A stretch of DNA of 64,000 nt from Pseudomonas sp. 10-1B (GTDB taxonomy: Bacteria; Pseudomonadota; Gammaproteobacteria; Pseudomonadales; Pseudomonadaceae), in contig NZ_JYKS01000015.1 of NCBI RefSeq assembly GCF_000935045.1, positions 1-64,000 on the forward strand. The letters are read 5' to 3'. Both the position numbers and the translations under genes were made by a program. Below the pieces are notes generated by a model. It did no database searches. It had not been told where the DNA came from and was given only the letters and a program-made list of their open reading frames with translations. Below, piece after piece: positions 47,515 through 56,889 of this stretch. Numbering within the stretch: position 1 is the first letter of the stretch; the number at the start of each line of letters is the position of its first letter.

Positions 47515-49793
47515 CACCCTGCCTCACCCAGGCGGCGCCGGCCAGCCCAACGCAGTGCCCGCCACAGCAAGAAGGCGAACAACACCACGCAAATGGCTGC
47601 GAGCGCCGCCAACAACACCGGGTGCTCGGACAAGTGGAACCACAGCAGCAGCCACCACGGCAGCGCGCCAACAAAATAGTGCTCGCCGACGAACTGGCTG
47701 CTCACACCACTGCTGCGCACCAGCGTTACCGAGCCAGCCACGGCATCGAGCTTGCCCACATCGCCAAGCACGTCGCGCAGCAAGCTGTAGTCACTGTCGC
47801 TGTTGGCCAACAGGGCAACGACACTGCGCTGCTCGTGAAAGGGCGACTTCAGCCCGGTGATCGCCGCGATCGGCGCCTGCGCGCTGACCGCCACACGGCT
47901 ACTCGCGGCCACCGGCGCGTTATCGAAGCGCTGGCTACCCGGCAACCCTGCGCTACGGCCTTGCAGCAGCCAGTCACGCTGGGCGCTGAGCAGCAGGCCA
48001 AGGTTAGGCGCATCGCGCAGGGCTTCGGGCAGGCTGCCGAGCAGCAGCAGGTCAGCATCTACCGCAGCGGCCTGTTGCCAGTCATCGACCAGCTTCAGGC
48101 CAAGCGCCGGGTAACCGATTTGCCCAGCCAGCCCAGCGATAGCATCGAGCAAGGTGCCAACCTGCATTGCCGTGGGTTTGGCCGGCATGATCACCAGCGT
48201 TTCGGAAAGGTCTGCCATGCGGCTGAACGGGAAGCCGCTGCGGGCGAATGCGCGCAGGTCGGGCATGGCGATGTAATGGTGGTAACCGGACAGGTCGATG
48301 GTCGAGTTTTCGTCGATCGCCGCACGCACGTCCACCGGCAGCGACGTCTGGCAGCGGTCGCGCTGGGCACTGCCCAGGGTGCTGGCAAAGCTGAAATCGA
48401 AACGCAGACGGTTGCGGTCGCCGATCTTCAACGCCGGCACCAGCGACTTCTCGGCCGATGCGCTGCCGTCACTGGACAACAGCGCCAGGCGCATTTCTTC
48501 GAGCGTGCCGCCACGCCGGTCATTGCCCACCAGCGGCATGCTGGTGATGTACTGGTCATTGACGCTGATGCTCAAGCGCGATTCGTCGGTCACTGCCGGT
48601 GCCGTGTAGCGATACAACGTGCGCAGCGCAATGCCCTGGTTGCGCCAGACGAACAAGTCGGGCGGCAGGTTCAGCTCCAGCGTCACCGGTCGCGGTTGCA
48701 GGCCAGTAACCTGCAGTTGCTCGGGGTAATCGAGCAACTCGGCGAAGCGTACCGGCCGGTCGGTACGCGTCCAGTTCGGTGCATCGTAGGGCTGGCGCGG
48801 TTGCAACGCGGTCATCTGCTCAACCTTCACCCGCGCACCGCGGAACAGGTTGTTGCCAACCGCCAGTGCCAAGGCCGCCTTGACCAGGTCGTCGTCGTTA
48901 CGGCCCAGCACCAGCAGCACTTTGCTGAAACGGTCGTCCGGGTGGTCGATCATCTGCAGCACCGGGCCGTCGACCAACGGAAACTGCTGTAGGTCGGCGA
49001 GGAATGCCGGGCGGCGGTCGTTGCTGGCAAACACGATGCTCGGTGTGGGTTGCTCACCACGCTCCGGCAGGCTGTTGTACAGCACCGGGAAGGTTGCCTT
49101 GCGCCAACCGGCCTGGCTGCCGAAGTAAGACGCCAGAATCGCGGCTGCACGCTGCTCACCCAGGCTCGGCACGCCGCTGAACACCACTGGCAGCGCTACC
49201 TTGCCGGTGTCGCGCGCGTCGAAGAACGGCAGCGGGAAATATGCCAGGTCGTTGTCCAGTGCCAGCGCCTGCTCGTGCAACTGCACCTGGCTCTTGCGGT
49301 TCAGGTTCAGCCACAGGCCACTGTGCGCCGGGTCTTCGCAGATGTCGGTGTAATGCCCGACGAACTCCAGGCGTACCCGGTTGAAGTCACTGAGCAGTTT
49401 CGGCTCCAGTGGCAGTTGGCGGCGTACGCGCTGGCCAAGCTGTTCCTTCTCCACCGCCACCACGCCCATCAACTCGTCATTGAGGTAGACGCGCAGATGC
49501 GACAGGTTCGGCAACAGCGCTGGCGAAGGCGTGTAGTCCAACTGCAAGGTGGCATCGGTGGCGAGGCGGTCGCGACGCAGGCCGAATTCGATATGCTCGC
49601 TGTTGCGCACCCCCAGCAGCAGGCTGTCGGACGTATGCCCAAGCTGCTCGAAGGTTTTCGCAACCGGCCAGTTCGGTACCGTGGGTACGGCTGGCTCGGC
49701 AAGCGGGGCTACAGCGGCGGCAGCGCTCTGCGACAAGGCGGCGAACAGCGCCAGCGCCAGGCCCCAGGTACGCGCGGGATAACCAGTCATCAT
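47514..49793 (-). CDS. bcsB: BcsB periplasmic cellulose synthase subunit
   Basis: Protein of 759 aa with a signal peptide (LALALFAALSQSAAAA), two carbohydrate-binding-like and flavodoxin-like repeats, and a single C-terminal membrane anchor (HPVLLAALAAICVVLFAFLL) that packs against BcsA. It guides the glucan through the periplasm. Overlaps bcsA by 4 bases (ATGA) and bcsZ at its end, so co-translation with the catalytic subunit is likely. Confidence 0.95.
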   Translation of the reverse strand: MMTGYPARTWGLALALFAALSQSAAAAVAPLAEPAVPTVPNWPVAKTFEQLGHTSDSLLLGVRNSEHIEFGLRRDRLATDATLQLDYTPSPALLPNLSHLRVYLNDELMGVVAVEKEQLGQRVRRQLPLEPKLLSDFNRVRLEFVGHYTDICEDPAHSGLWLNLNRKSQVQLHEQALALDNDLAYFPLPFFDARDTGKVALPVVFSGVPSLGEQRAAAILASYFGSQAGWRKATFPVLYNSLPERGEQPTPSIVFASNDRRPAFLADLQQFPLVDGPVLQMIDHPDDRFSKVLLVLGRNDDDLVKAALALAVGNNLFRGARVKVEQMTALQPRQPYDAPNWTRTDRPVRFAELLDYPEQLQVTGLQPRPVTLELNLPPDLFVWRNQGIALRTLYRYTAPAVTDESRLSISVNDQYITSMPLVGNDRRGGTLEEMRLALLSSDGSASAEKSLVPALKIGDRNRLRFDFSFASTLGSAQRDRCQTSLPVDVRAAIDENSTIDLSGYHHYIAMPDLRAFARSGFPFSRMADLSETLVIMPAKPTAMQVGTLLDAIAGLAGQIGYPALGLKLVDDWQQAAAVDADLLLLGSLPEALRDAPNLGLLLSAQRDWLLQGRSAGLPGSQRFDNAPVAASSRVAVSAQAPIAAITGLKSPFHEQRSVVALLANSDSDYSLLRDVLGDVGKLDAVAGSVTLVRSSGVSSQFVGEHYFVGALPWWLLLWFHLSEHPVLLAALAAICVVLFAFLLWRALRWAGRRRLGEAG

Positions 49794-52396
49794 GCGTCTC
49801 GATCAACAAGGTTCAGGGAAGGAATAGGCCGCGGTGTGCGGGGGCGGTAGCTGGCCAACCAGAGCGCCAGCCTGCGCAGTGGGCGCCACCACGCCCGCAG
49901 CCATGGCGGCATGTGCTCGACCAGGCGCAGGTAACCGACACCGCCCAGTTTCAGCACATCGACCAGGCTGCGCAGCGGGCGGTCGACTGCATGTTGCTCG
50001 TGCCAGCCAAGCCAGGCATCGGCACGGGCAAAGGTGCAATGAACCAGGTCGATGCGCTGTTGCTGGCTAAGGTCGTGGAACACCAGGCCCACGTGTTGCC
50101 CGACGGTACGGGTGACACACGCTTGGAAGGCGAACTCACGCTGGCCACGGCTGAGCAGCAGACGCACCCGCTCCCCCGCTTCGAGCGCAAGGCCCGGGTG
50201 CAACTGCAGGCCGACACCACCATCGGAATAATCGACCAGCGTGCAGGGGTAGGCGTGACCGCTGGCCAGCACCAGCCCCGCCGACAAGCGCATCTGCACC
50301 CGGTGGGCGCGGCGCACCTGGCGCACCTCGGCAGCCACGGCAACAGCGGCGCCGATGATCAGCAGGTTGTAGATCACCCACAGCGAGCTGACGATCACCG
50401 TGCCGATTTCGGCCGCCGGGCCGGCGAACAGGCGCCAAACGGCAAAGCCCAATCCAGCCACGTTGAGTGCCGCAAGCCACAGGTAAGGCTGGGCGATACG
50501 CCAGTCGAACTGCTCCTGCTCCATCAGGCCGCCCTTGGCGGTGACGTTGAACTTGCCCTTCTTCGGCGCGAACAGCGCGACCGTGGTGGGGCGTGCGATG
50601 TACCAGGCCAACACGGTCTCGTAGACCTCGCCCCAGAAGGTCTGCCGGTACTTGCCCTGCATGCGCGAGTTGGTGAGGCTGGCGTGGATCATGTGCGGCA
50701 GCACGTAGAGCAGGATCATCAACGCGGGCGCATAGATGATGTAGGCATGCAGCAACAGGAACGCCAGCGGCGCGGTCAGGAACACCAGCCGCGGCAGGCC
50801 GGCCAGGAAGTGCAACATCGCGTTGGCATAACACACCCGCTGGAACAGGCTCAGCCCGCGGCCGAACAGCGGGTTGTCGGTACGGAAGATCTGCACCATG
50901 CCCCGAGCCCAGCGAATACGCTGGCCAATGTGCGCCGACAGGCTCTCGGTGGCCAAGCCGGCCGCCTGCGGGATGCTCAGGTAGGCCGAAGACCAGCCCT
51001 GGCGGTGCATACGCAAGGCGGTATGGGCATCTTCGGTCACGGTTTCGACGGCAAAGCCGCCGATGCTTTCCAACGCTGTACGGCGCAGCACGGCACACGA
51101 ACCACAGAAGAAGGCGGCATTCCACATGTCGTTGCCGTCCTGGATCAGGCCGTAGAACAGCTCCCCTTCATTGGGGCGACGGCGGAACGAGCCCAGGTTG
51201 CGCTCGAACGGGTCGGGCGAGAAGAAATGGTGCGGCGTCTGCACCAGCGCAAGCTTCGGGTCCTTGAGGAACCAGCCCACCGTCAGTTGCAGGAAGGAGC
51301 GCACCGGCACGTGGTCGCAGTCGAAAATGGCGATCAGTTCGCTGTCGGTCTTGCCCAGCGCATGGTTGAGGTTGCCGGCCTTGGCGTGCTTGCTGTCCGG
51401 GCGCACGATGTAGCCCACCCCCACTTCGTCGGCGAACGCGCGAAACGCTTCGCGCCGGCCATCATCGAGGATATAGATGCGCAGGCACTCGCGTGGCCAG
51501 TCCAGGCCTAGGGCAGCCAGCACCGTTGTGCGCACCACCGACAAGTCTTCGTTGTAGGTGGGGATCATCAGGTCGACCGTCGGCCAGTGCCGCGGATTTG
51601 CTGGCAGGTTCGCCGGCTTGCGCTGCAACGGCCAGCTGGTCTGGATGTAACCCAGGATCAGCACGAACCACGAATAGGTCTCGGCTGCCAGCAGGATCAC
51701 CCCACACACCAGGTCGGTGCTGTCGTTCCAGTTCAGGGTCGCTGTATAGCGCCACCACAGGTAGCGGCAAGAAATGATGGTCGACAGCACGATCAGCATC
51801 AATGTCGGGAAGCGGCCGGGCATGTGCCGTACCAGCATGGCAATGCCCAGCAGCAGGCAGATGAACACCAACTGCGCCAGATAGCCGAACGGTTCGGTCA
51901 CGCACAGCACGGCCAGGCCAATGGCGCACAGCGTCAGCACGCTATAGAACACCCGCCGGGCGAACACGCTCAAGCCGCGCAGGCGTGTCGAGGCTGCATG
52001 CTTGAAAGCACTGGCGCGGTAGCGTGCGGGTACCTGCTGCAGGCTGTCGATCAGCAGGCTGCGGTAGTGGCGTACAAGCTGCCGCACGCCGCGCAGTTGC
52101 GCACGCACTGCACCCAATGCGTGCCGGGCGGGCCCCGGCTGGCGTGGCACCGGTTGGCGGCGCAGCAGCAACCACAGGCTCTGGATCAACAGACGCAGCG
52201 GGTCGCCCAAGCTCGGGCGCTTGCCCGCCAGTTGCGGGTACAGGCGCTGACGCTCGGCCAACAGGGCTTGCCAGGCGGGCGACTCCAGGCGCAAGAACAG
52301 GAAAACCAACCACACGCCCAGGGTAAATAGCCATGCGACCGGCAACCGCGCGCCGCGCGCGGTGAACCAGGCATAGGCCGACTGCGGCTTCAACAT
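49790..52396 (-). CDS. bcsA: BcsA cellulose synthase catalytic subunit
   Basis: GT2 glycosyltransferase of 868 aa that polymerises UDP-glucose and exports the chain. Substrate-binding and catalytic motifs are visible: DCDHVP, TEDAHT, and QRIRW. Multiple membrane helices flank the GT domain. The C-terminal PilZ domain for cyclic-di-GMP has the arginine cluster RRAHRVQMR and DYSDGGVG, so activation by c-di-GMP is expected. Start ATG at 52396 overlaps the bcsQ stop (TGATG); a longer frame to 52492 would run into bcsQ. Confidence 0.96.
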   Translation of the reverse strand: MLKPQSAYAWFTARGARLPVAWLFTLGVWLVFLFLRLESPAWQALLAERQRLYPQLAGKRPSLGDPLRLLIQSLWLLLRRQPVPRQPGPARHALGAVRAQLRGVRQLVRHYRSLLIDSLQQVPARYRASAFKHAASTRLRGLSVFARRVFYSVLTLCAIGLAVLCVTEPFGYLAQLVFICLLLGIAMLVRHMPGRFPTLMLIVLSTIISCRYLWWRYTATLNWNDSTDLVCGVILLAAETYSWFVLILGYIQTSWPLQRKPANLPANPRHWPTVDLMIPTYNEDLSVVRTTVLAALGLDWPRECLRIYILDDGRREAFRAFADEVGVGYIVRPDSKHAKAGNLNHALGKTDSELIAIFDCDHVPVRSFLQLTVGWFLKDPKLALVQTPHHFFSPDPFERNLGSFRRRPNEGELFYGLIQDGNDMWNAAFFCGSCAVLRRTALESIGGFAVETVTEDAHTALRMHRQGWSSAYLSIPQAAGLATESLSAHIGQRIRWARGMVQIFRTDNPLFGRGLSLFQRVCYANAMLHFLAGLPRLVFLTAPLAFLLLHAYIIYAPALMILLYVLPHMIHASLTNSRMQGKYRQTFWGEVYETVLAWYIARPTTVALFAPKKGKFNVTAKGGLMEQEQFDWRIAQPYLWLAALNVAGLGFAVWRLFAGPAAEIGTVIVSSLWVIYNLLIIGAAVAVAAEVRQVRRAHRVQMRLSAGLVLASGHAYPCTLVDYSDGGVGLQLHPGLALEAGERVRLLLSRGQREFAFQACVTRTVGQHVGLVFHDLSQQQRIDLVHCTFARADAWLGWHEQHAVDRPLRSLVDVLKLGGVGYLRLVEHMPPWLRAWWRPLRRLALWLASYRPRTPRPIPSLNLVDRDA

Positions 52397-53094
52397 CACG
52401 GCTGGCGCCTCGTCAGGCAGCGCACCGCCAGGCTCTGCACGTCCCGACAGGCCAGGCTCTGCGGTGCGTGATGGCCGAGCGGTGCCTTGCATGCCAGGGC
52501 CTCGAGGAAGGCCTCGTCGCGGTGCACCACCTGAATGGGCAGACGATCACGGAACAGGTCGCGCCACACCATCAACAGGTCACTCTGCAAGCGGCTGGCC
52601 GGGTCGTAACGATTGACCAGCAGCAGGTCGTAGTGCTCGATCGGCCGGCGACCGAGCAGCAGGTGGCTGGCCATTTCAGCCTCGGCCACCAGTATCCGCA
52701 CATCGGTTTCGATACTACGGCCCACGGCATCGGCCGGCGGCTGCGGCAGGTCGAACAGCACCCAGTCGAAGTGCTCGGCCAGTTCAACCTGGCGAGCGCC
52801 CCAAGCGTCTGCATCGGCCAGCGGGCCAGCTGGCGCATCGCCGAACGGCAGCAGGCACAGACCATCGAGCACCTGGTACACGGCATCGGTGAACGGCCGC
52901 CCTTCCCGCTCGGCAAGCGCCCAACCTTCGCGCGTGTCGAGTGGCAGATTGAAGTGCAGCCCCAGCAGGTTGTGTGGGCACAGGTCGATCAGCAGTACCC
53001 GCTCGCCCACCCCCTGCAGCGCATAGCCCAGCGCGGCCAGCAGGGCGCTGCGCCCCAGGCCACCGCGCACCCCGTGCAATGCCAGGCTGGTCAT
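52396..53094 (-). CDS. bcsQ: BcsQ, MinD/ParA-like cellulose protein
   Basis: P-loop ATPase-fold protein of 232 aa. The Walker A region reads GVRGGLGRSA, where the usual lysines are replaced; BcsQ proteins from enterics are likewise divergent here. Later segments LLIDLCPHNLLGLHFNLP and VLFDLPQPPAD fit the family. It supports localisation and assembly of the synthase complex. Overlaps bcsR by 4 bases (ATGA). Confidence 0.9.
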   Translation of the reverse strand: MTSLALHGVRGGLGRSALLAALGYALQGVGERVLLIDLCPHNLLGLHFNLPLDTREGWALAEREGRPFTDAVYQVLDGLCLLPFGDAPAGPLADADAWGARQVELAEHFDWVLFDLPQPPADAVGRSIETDVRILVAEAEMASHLLLGRRPIEHYDLLLVNRYDPASRLQSDLLMVWRDLFRDRLPIQVVHRDEAFLEALACKAPLGHHAPQSLACRDVQSLAVRCLTRRQP

Positions 53095-53309
53095 GGCGAC
53101 ACCACCTCGCGCCGTGGTGCAGCTGTATACAGCGCGCCCGCGGTGCTGGCCCGGCAGCTTTCACCCAGCAACGGCCAGCGCTGCAAGGCCTGCTGAACCC
53201 CCACCAGCATGGAGATGTCCTGGTAGGTCAGGTCCGGCATGTCCAGGTGCTGGCGCAGTTGGGCGATATCGTCGCTACGCTCGGAGGGGTCCGCTTTGCC
53301 AGTGTTCAT
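53091..53309 (-). CDS. bcsR: BcsR small cellulose accessory protein
   Basis: Protein of 72 aa. The core DDIAQLRQHLDMPDLTYQDI resembles BcsR (YhjR), which binds BcsQ and stabilises the synthase. Both ends overlap neighbours by 4 bases (bcsG stop and bcsQ start), so it is inside the coupled operon. Short length makes the assignment depend partly on position. Confidence 0.82.
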   Translation of the reverse strand: MNTGKADPSERSDDIAQLRQHLDMPDLTYQDISMLVGVQQALQRWPLLGESCRASTAGALYTAAPRREVVSP

Positions 53310-54925
53310 GGGCGCTCCTTGGGGATGGGCTGCCAGTCGGGCTGGCCTTGCAGGCGCATGTAGGCACGCCCTTGGTAATTCACAACTTGCGCACCGGCGG
53401 TTTCCGCAACCTGTTCGGTGGTCGGCAGGTCGATCAGCAGGCTGGGCACATCGAGCACCTGCTGCTGGCCCAGGCCGGCGTACACGCGCGAGATAAGCTC
53501 GGACAAGGCCAGGTAGCTGGTGGGTGCCGAGACGCGCAGCGGCTCACTGCGGGCAGGCTGCCCCATGCCGATGAACTTGAGGCCTACCGGTACATGGGTA
53601 ATCGATGGCGTGGGGATTTCACGCATGCCCGACAGCTGCATGCGGTCGCCATGCAGCGCGGCGCCATGCTCTGGGACGATTGCCACGACCACACGGCGGC
53701 CACTGCGCTCCAGTTCATCGAAGAAGCTGCCAAGCTCGCCAAACAGGCGGTTGGCGCGGGTGGCGTAATCAGCCACGCGGGTGCCACCATCTGCGGTCAC
53801 GATGCGGTTGCCGTCATGCAGGCTGATGCTGTTGTAGAACAGCGACACATGCTCGGCCGGGGCACCTTTGCGCTGCCCCCACCAGCGCCGCAACACCTCC
53901 AGGTCGCTGGCAATCGGCGAGCCGTCGAAGCCGACCAGTGCCCGCGGGAAGTCGGTATTGCGCAAGCCGGGCTGCGGCATGTGCTGCTGGGTAATGTCAC
54001 CGATGAAGTTGTCGAACCGGCCGCTGTGGTTGAGCAAGGTATTGCTCTGGAAGCCGAGCCTGGCCAGGTTCTGGAACAACAGGCACTGCTCCGGGGCGCT
54101 CTGGTACAGGCCCGCGTGGGACGACTGGCCACAGCTGGCACGCAGCACGCGGATGGCGGCCGGCCCGCTGTAGGAAGTGGCCGAGTTGAACTGGTCGAAG
54201 ATCACGTCCAGGCGCGAGAACAGCGGGTTTTCACGCAGCCCGACGGCCGACAGATCGTCCCAGGCCAGCGAACAGATGTTGATCACCAGCAGGTCGAACG
54301 GCTGCTCATCGGCCTTCATGGCCGGGAACGCCGTCACCCGGTCACGCTCACTGGCGAAAAACCGCTCGAGCCAGTTGTCGAGCGTAGCGTTGTCGGCAAC
54401 CGCAGCGGCCTGCACTGGCTCTGCCAGGCTGCCAACAGCGGCGCTGGACGCCTGGCCCGCGCCAGCCCCCAGCGACGGCAGGCCACCGACGGCCAGCCAG
54501 GCCAGCCCCAGCAGGCTCAAGGTACTCAGGCGCAGCCAATGGCGCAGGTACAGGTAGCCCACCAGCAACAGCGCCAACGCGCCCAACAGGTTCCAGTTGA
54601 TGAAGCGCCCAAGCAGCTCGACCAGGTAGTCCCACGAGAAATCGAGCACCCCCGGCTGCGCCAGCAAGCGGCTGAAGGGTGGCAACCAGGTATCCTGGTA
54701 GAACAACGCGATGCCTATCGGCACTGCCGCCAACTGCCGCGCAATGCGCAGCCACTTGCCCGGCAACGGAATCAGCAGAAACGCGGCGAACAACAGGTTC
54801 GGCAGTGCCTGGAAGTCGAGCATGCCAAGGGCGACCAGCAGGAACTTAGCCAGGAAATAGAGGTTCCACCCTCCCAGTCCAGGCCATCGGGCCGGTACCG
54901 GGAGGGTGGTGGTTGCATTAGTCAT
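53306..54925 (-). CDS. bcsG: BcsG cellulose phosphoethanolamine transferase
   Basis: Inner-membrane enzyme of 539 aa that adds phosphoethanolamine to cellulose. Residues about 20-180 hold several membrane helices (PRYL start is not included; NLYFLAKFLLVALGMLDF is first). The C-terminal alkaline-phosphatase-like domain contains the nucleophile Ser in VINICSLAWDDL and a metal-site His in VPEHGAALHG. Starts 8 bases before the end of bcsF with AGGA upstream. Its presence predicts modified rather than plain cellulose. Confidence 0.93.
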   Translation of the reverse strand: MTNATTTLPVPARWPGLGGWNLYFLAKFLLVALGMLDFQALPNLLFAAFLLIPLPGKWLRIARQLAAVPIGIALFYQDTWLPPFSRLLAQPGVLDFSWDYLVELLGRFINWNLLGALALLLVGYLYLRHWLRLSTLSLLGLAWLAVGGLPSLGAGAGQASSAAVGSLAEPVQAAAVADNATLDNWLERFFASERDRVTAFPAMKADEQPFDLLVINICSLAWDDLSAVGLRENPLFSRLDVIFDQFNSATSYSGPAAIRVLRASCGQSSHAGLYQSAPEQCLLFQNLARLGFQSNTLLNHSGRFDNFIGDITQQHMPQPGLRNTDFPRALVGFDGSPIASDLEVLRRWWGQRKGAPAEHVSLFYNSISLHDGNRIVTADGGTRVADYATRANRLFGELGSFFDELERSGRRVVVAIVPEHGAALHGDRMQLSGMREIPTPSITHVPVGLKFIGMGQPARSEPLRVSAPTSYLALSELISRVYAGLGQQQVLDVPSLLIDLPTTEQVAETAGAQVVNYQGRAYMRLQGQPDWQPIPKERP

Positions 54926-55103
54926 TACGGGGTTCCTGGCGTGCAGCGCGGCGGCGTACGCCCAGTGGTTTCAGGTAACGGGGTGAAAGGCGACGGCGCA
55001 ACCAGGCGCGCATCGCAGCGCGCAAACGCAGCACCAGCAGCGCCAGCCCCAAGGTGACCAGCGCGGTGATGGCAATCACTTGCAGCAGTTGCACGAAGTT
55101 CAT
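54918..55103 (-). CDS. bcsF: BcsF small membrane protein
   Basis: Protein of 61 aa with one N-terminal membrane helix (FVQLLQVIAITALVTLGLAL) and an Arg-rich cytosolic tail. Size, topology and position between bcsE and bcsG identify it as BcsF, which recruits BcsE to the membrane. The ATG overlaps the bcsE stop (ATGA). Confidence 0.88.
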   Translation of the reverse strand: MNFVQLLQVIAITALVTLGLALLVLRLRAAMRAWLRRRLSPRYLKPLGVRRRAARQEPRND

Positions 55104-56590
55104 GCTGCGCCCCGCTTGCCAAGGGCGACCCGACGCGGTGCCAAGGCCGGCCGCGGCTGTGTCGGCAGTTGCGCCGCAGCGTCGAACATGGGTGGCCGTG
55201 GCAGGCTGTCTTCGAGGAAGGCCGAGGTGGCCAGGCTGTCGACGCCGGTAAGCACCTCCTGGCTGATGAACAGCTCTTTCCACGACAACTGGAAGATGTG
55301 GTCGAGTGCCTGTTCGACGCCTTCGGCACGGCATGCGAACAGGAACAGGAACAGCACGTCGCCAACCACACAGGCTATGTCGCCGTCACGGCGGAACACC
55401 GTGCGCGAGCATGCCTGCAACGGCGTCAGGCCAGGGGCCGCGCGCAAAACCAGCAACTGGTGGACGATTTCGCCGTTGCGCACACCGTGCCACATGGTCT
55501 GCACCGCTTCGGCGAACGCGCGGGGCGCCACCATCCCGCAAATGGCCAGCGGCCGCAGGCGCGCGAGCAAGGCATCGAAGTCGCTTGGCAGATGGCGCCG
55601 CCAGACGTAACCCTGGATGCTCTCGACCATGGTCAAAAAGCGCGACAGGCTGGCACCGAACGGCACGATCTGGCTAGCGCCGCAGGCCAGCAACAGTTGT
55701 TCATCCTGGTAGCGCAGGGTAGGCGCCATCTCGCGTACCACCAGCTTCAGGGCATTGCCACGCAACTGGCGCAAGCGGTGCAGCTGGCGCGCCAGGCTAT
55801 CCAGGCGCTGCCCACCGTCCATGGCAAAGACCACCGTGGCGGAAACCGCCAGGCTGGCTTTGGCACCCAGTTCATCGAGGCTTTCGCAGACCTGCCAATG
55901 CTCGGAGAAGGCTGGCGCCCCCTCCAGTACCGGGCGCTGGGCCAGGTACAACAACTCATCGCCACCGGTGTGGGAGTGCAGCTGCGGCGCCCCGGCAACG
56001 GCAAAGCCCGCATCGAGCCGTGCCAGTTCCACATCCCGTGTACCGATTTTGCCGAGCTGGTTGCTCCAGAAATGCTGCAGGTAGCGTACCCCGCCCTTGC
56101 CGCGATACAGCTGCGCCAGCCCGTCGATGCCTTGGTTGAAAGCGCGCAGGCGTTCCACCAGCCCGGTGCTCTGCCCGCTGCTGATGACCAGCAGTAGCGC
56201 AGCCTCGGCCAACAACACCGGGCGCATCGCATTGCACCAACGCTCGACGTTGCCGCCCGCCCAGACGTCAGCAGGTGCGAGCAGCACCAGCACACGCCCG
56301 GGAACATCGATACGGGGCAGATCATCGATCAGATGCAGGGTGGCTTTTGGGTTGGTTTCGTACAGCGCCAGTTCAGTCGGACCTTGCGCCGCATCGAGCA
56401 TCCCCAGCACCTCAGCGCTTGCTGGCGCGTCGGCGATCAGGGCTGCGCGAACGTGGTCTGGCATACCTCCGACTACCTGGCGGCATAGCAAGGTGGCGTC
56501 TTCTGCGGTGTCACAGGCCAACCAATACAGTCCCTGTACATGAAACTGGCTACTCTCGGCGCCTAAGCCGGAAATAGCCAATAACGGCAT
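55100..56590 (-). CDS. bcsE: BcsE c-di-GMP-binding cellulose regulator
   Basis: Cytosolic protein of 496 aa with a degenerate P-loop-like N-terminal portion and a C-terminal GIL domain. The c-di-GMP motif RxGD is seen as RRDGD near VVGDVLFLFLFACR. It would stimulate cellulose and phosphoethanolamine transfer via BcsF and BcsG. An ATG at 56590 or a TTG at 56602 could start the gene; neither has a strong ribosome site. First gene of the operon, about 125 bases from a candidate promoter. Confidence 0.9.
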   Translation of the reverse strand: MPLLAISGLGAESSQFHVQGLYWLACDTAEDATLLCRQVVGGMPDHVRAALIADAPASAEVLGMLDAAQGPTELALYETNPKATLHLIDDLPRIDVPGRVLVLLAPADVWAGGNVERWCNAMRPVLLAEAALLLVISSGQSTGLVERLRAFNQGIDGLAQLYRGKGGVRYLQHFWSNQLGKIGTRDVELARLDAGFAVAGAPQLHSHTGGDELLYLAQRPVLEGAPAFSEHWQVCESLDELGAKASLAVSATVVFAMDGGQRLDSLARQLHRLRQLRGNALKLVVREMAPTLRYQDEQLLLACGASQIVPFGASLSRFLTMVESIQGYVWRRHLPSDFDALLARLRPLAICGMVAPRAFAEAVQTMWHGVRNGEIVHQLLVLRAAPGLTPLQACSRTVFRRDGDIACVVGDVLFLFLFACRAEGVEQALDHIFQLSWKELFISQEVLTGVDSLATSAFLEDSLPRPPMFDAAAQLPTQPRPALAPRRVALGKRGAA

Positions 56591-56725
56591 TCCATTCGTC
56601 AAAACACTGGCTCTGAATTAAAAATTGAAACGGCTTGAAAGATGAATGTGGCACATGGGCGCTTGAGATTTCATGATCAATGTCAAAAAAACGACAAACA
56701 ACATGCAGAACACACAATAGCGTCA

Positions 56726-56756
56726 ATTATACAGCACGCAGGCAAAATAATGTCAA
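56726..56756 (-). promoter_or_regulatory. Candidate promoter of the bcs operon
   Basis: On the minus strand TTGACA (56756-56751) precedes TATAAT (56731-56726) with a 19-base spacer, or TGTATA with 17. The region is AT-rich, unlike neighbouring DNA. Further TTGACA or TTGACG hexamers lie at 56726-56721 and 56686-56681. Confidence 0.55.
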
Positions 56757-56889
56757 CTTGATATGTAATGAATTGCAAACGCCCGCCATCGGGTGTTGGC
56801 TTGCTGAGAAAAGCCCATGCCCCCAGGCGAATGCCTGGATGTGCTGTATGGTTACCCGGTAAGCAAAAACTGACTTTCCGGAGACGAAG

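Noticed and set aside
53091..53309. Treating the 72-aa frame in the bcs operon as a spurious overlap
   Set aside because: Coupled starts and stops on both sides and BcsR-like wording support a real gene, so the doubt was dropped.
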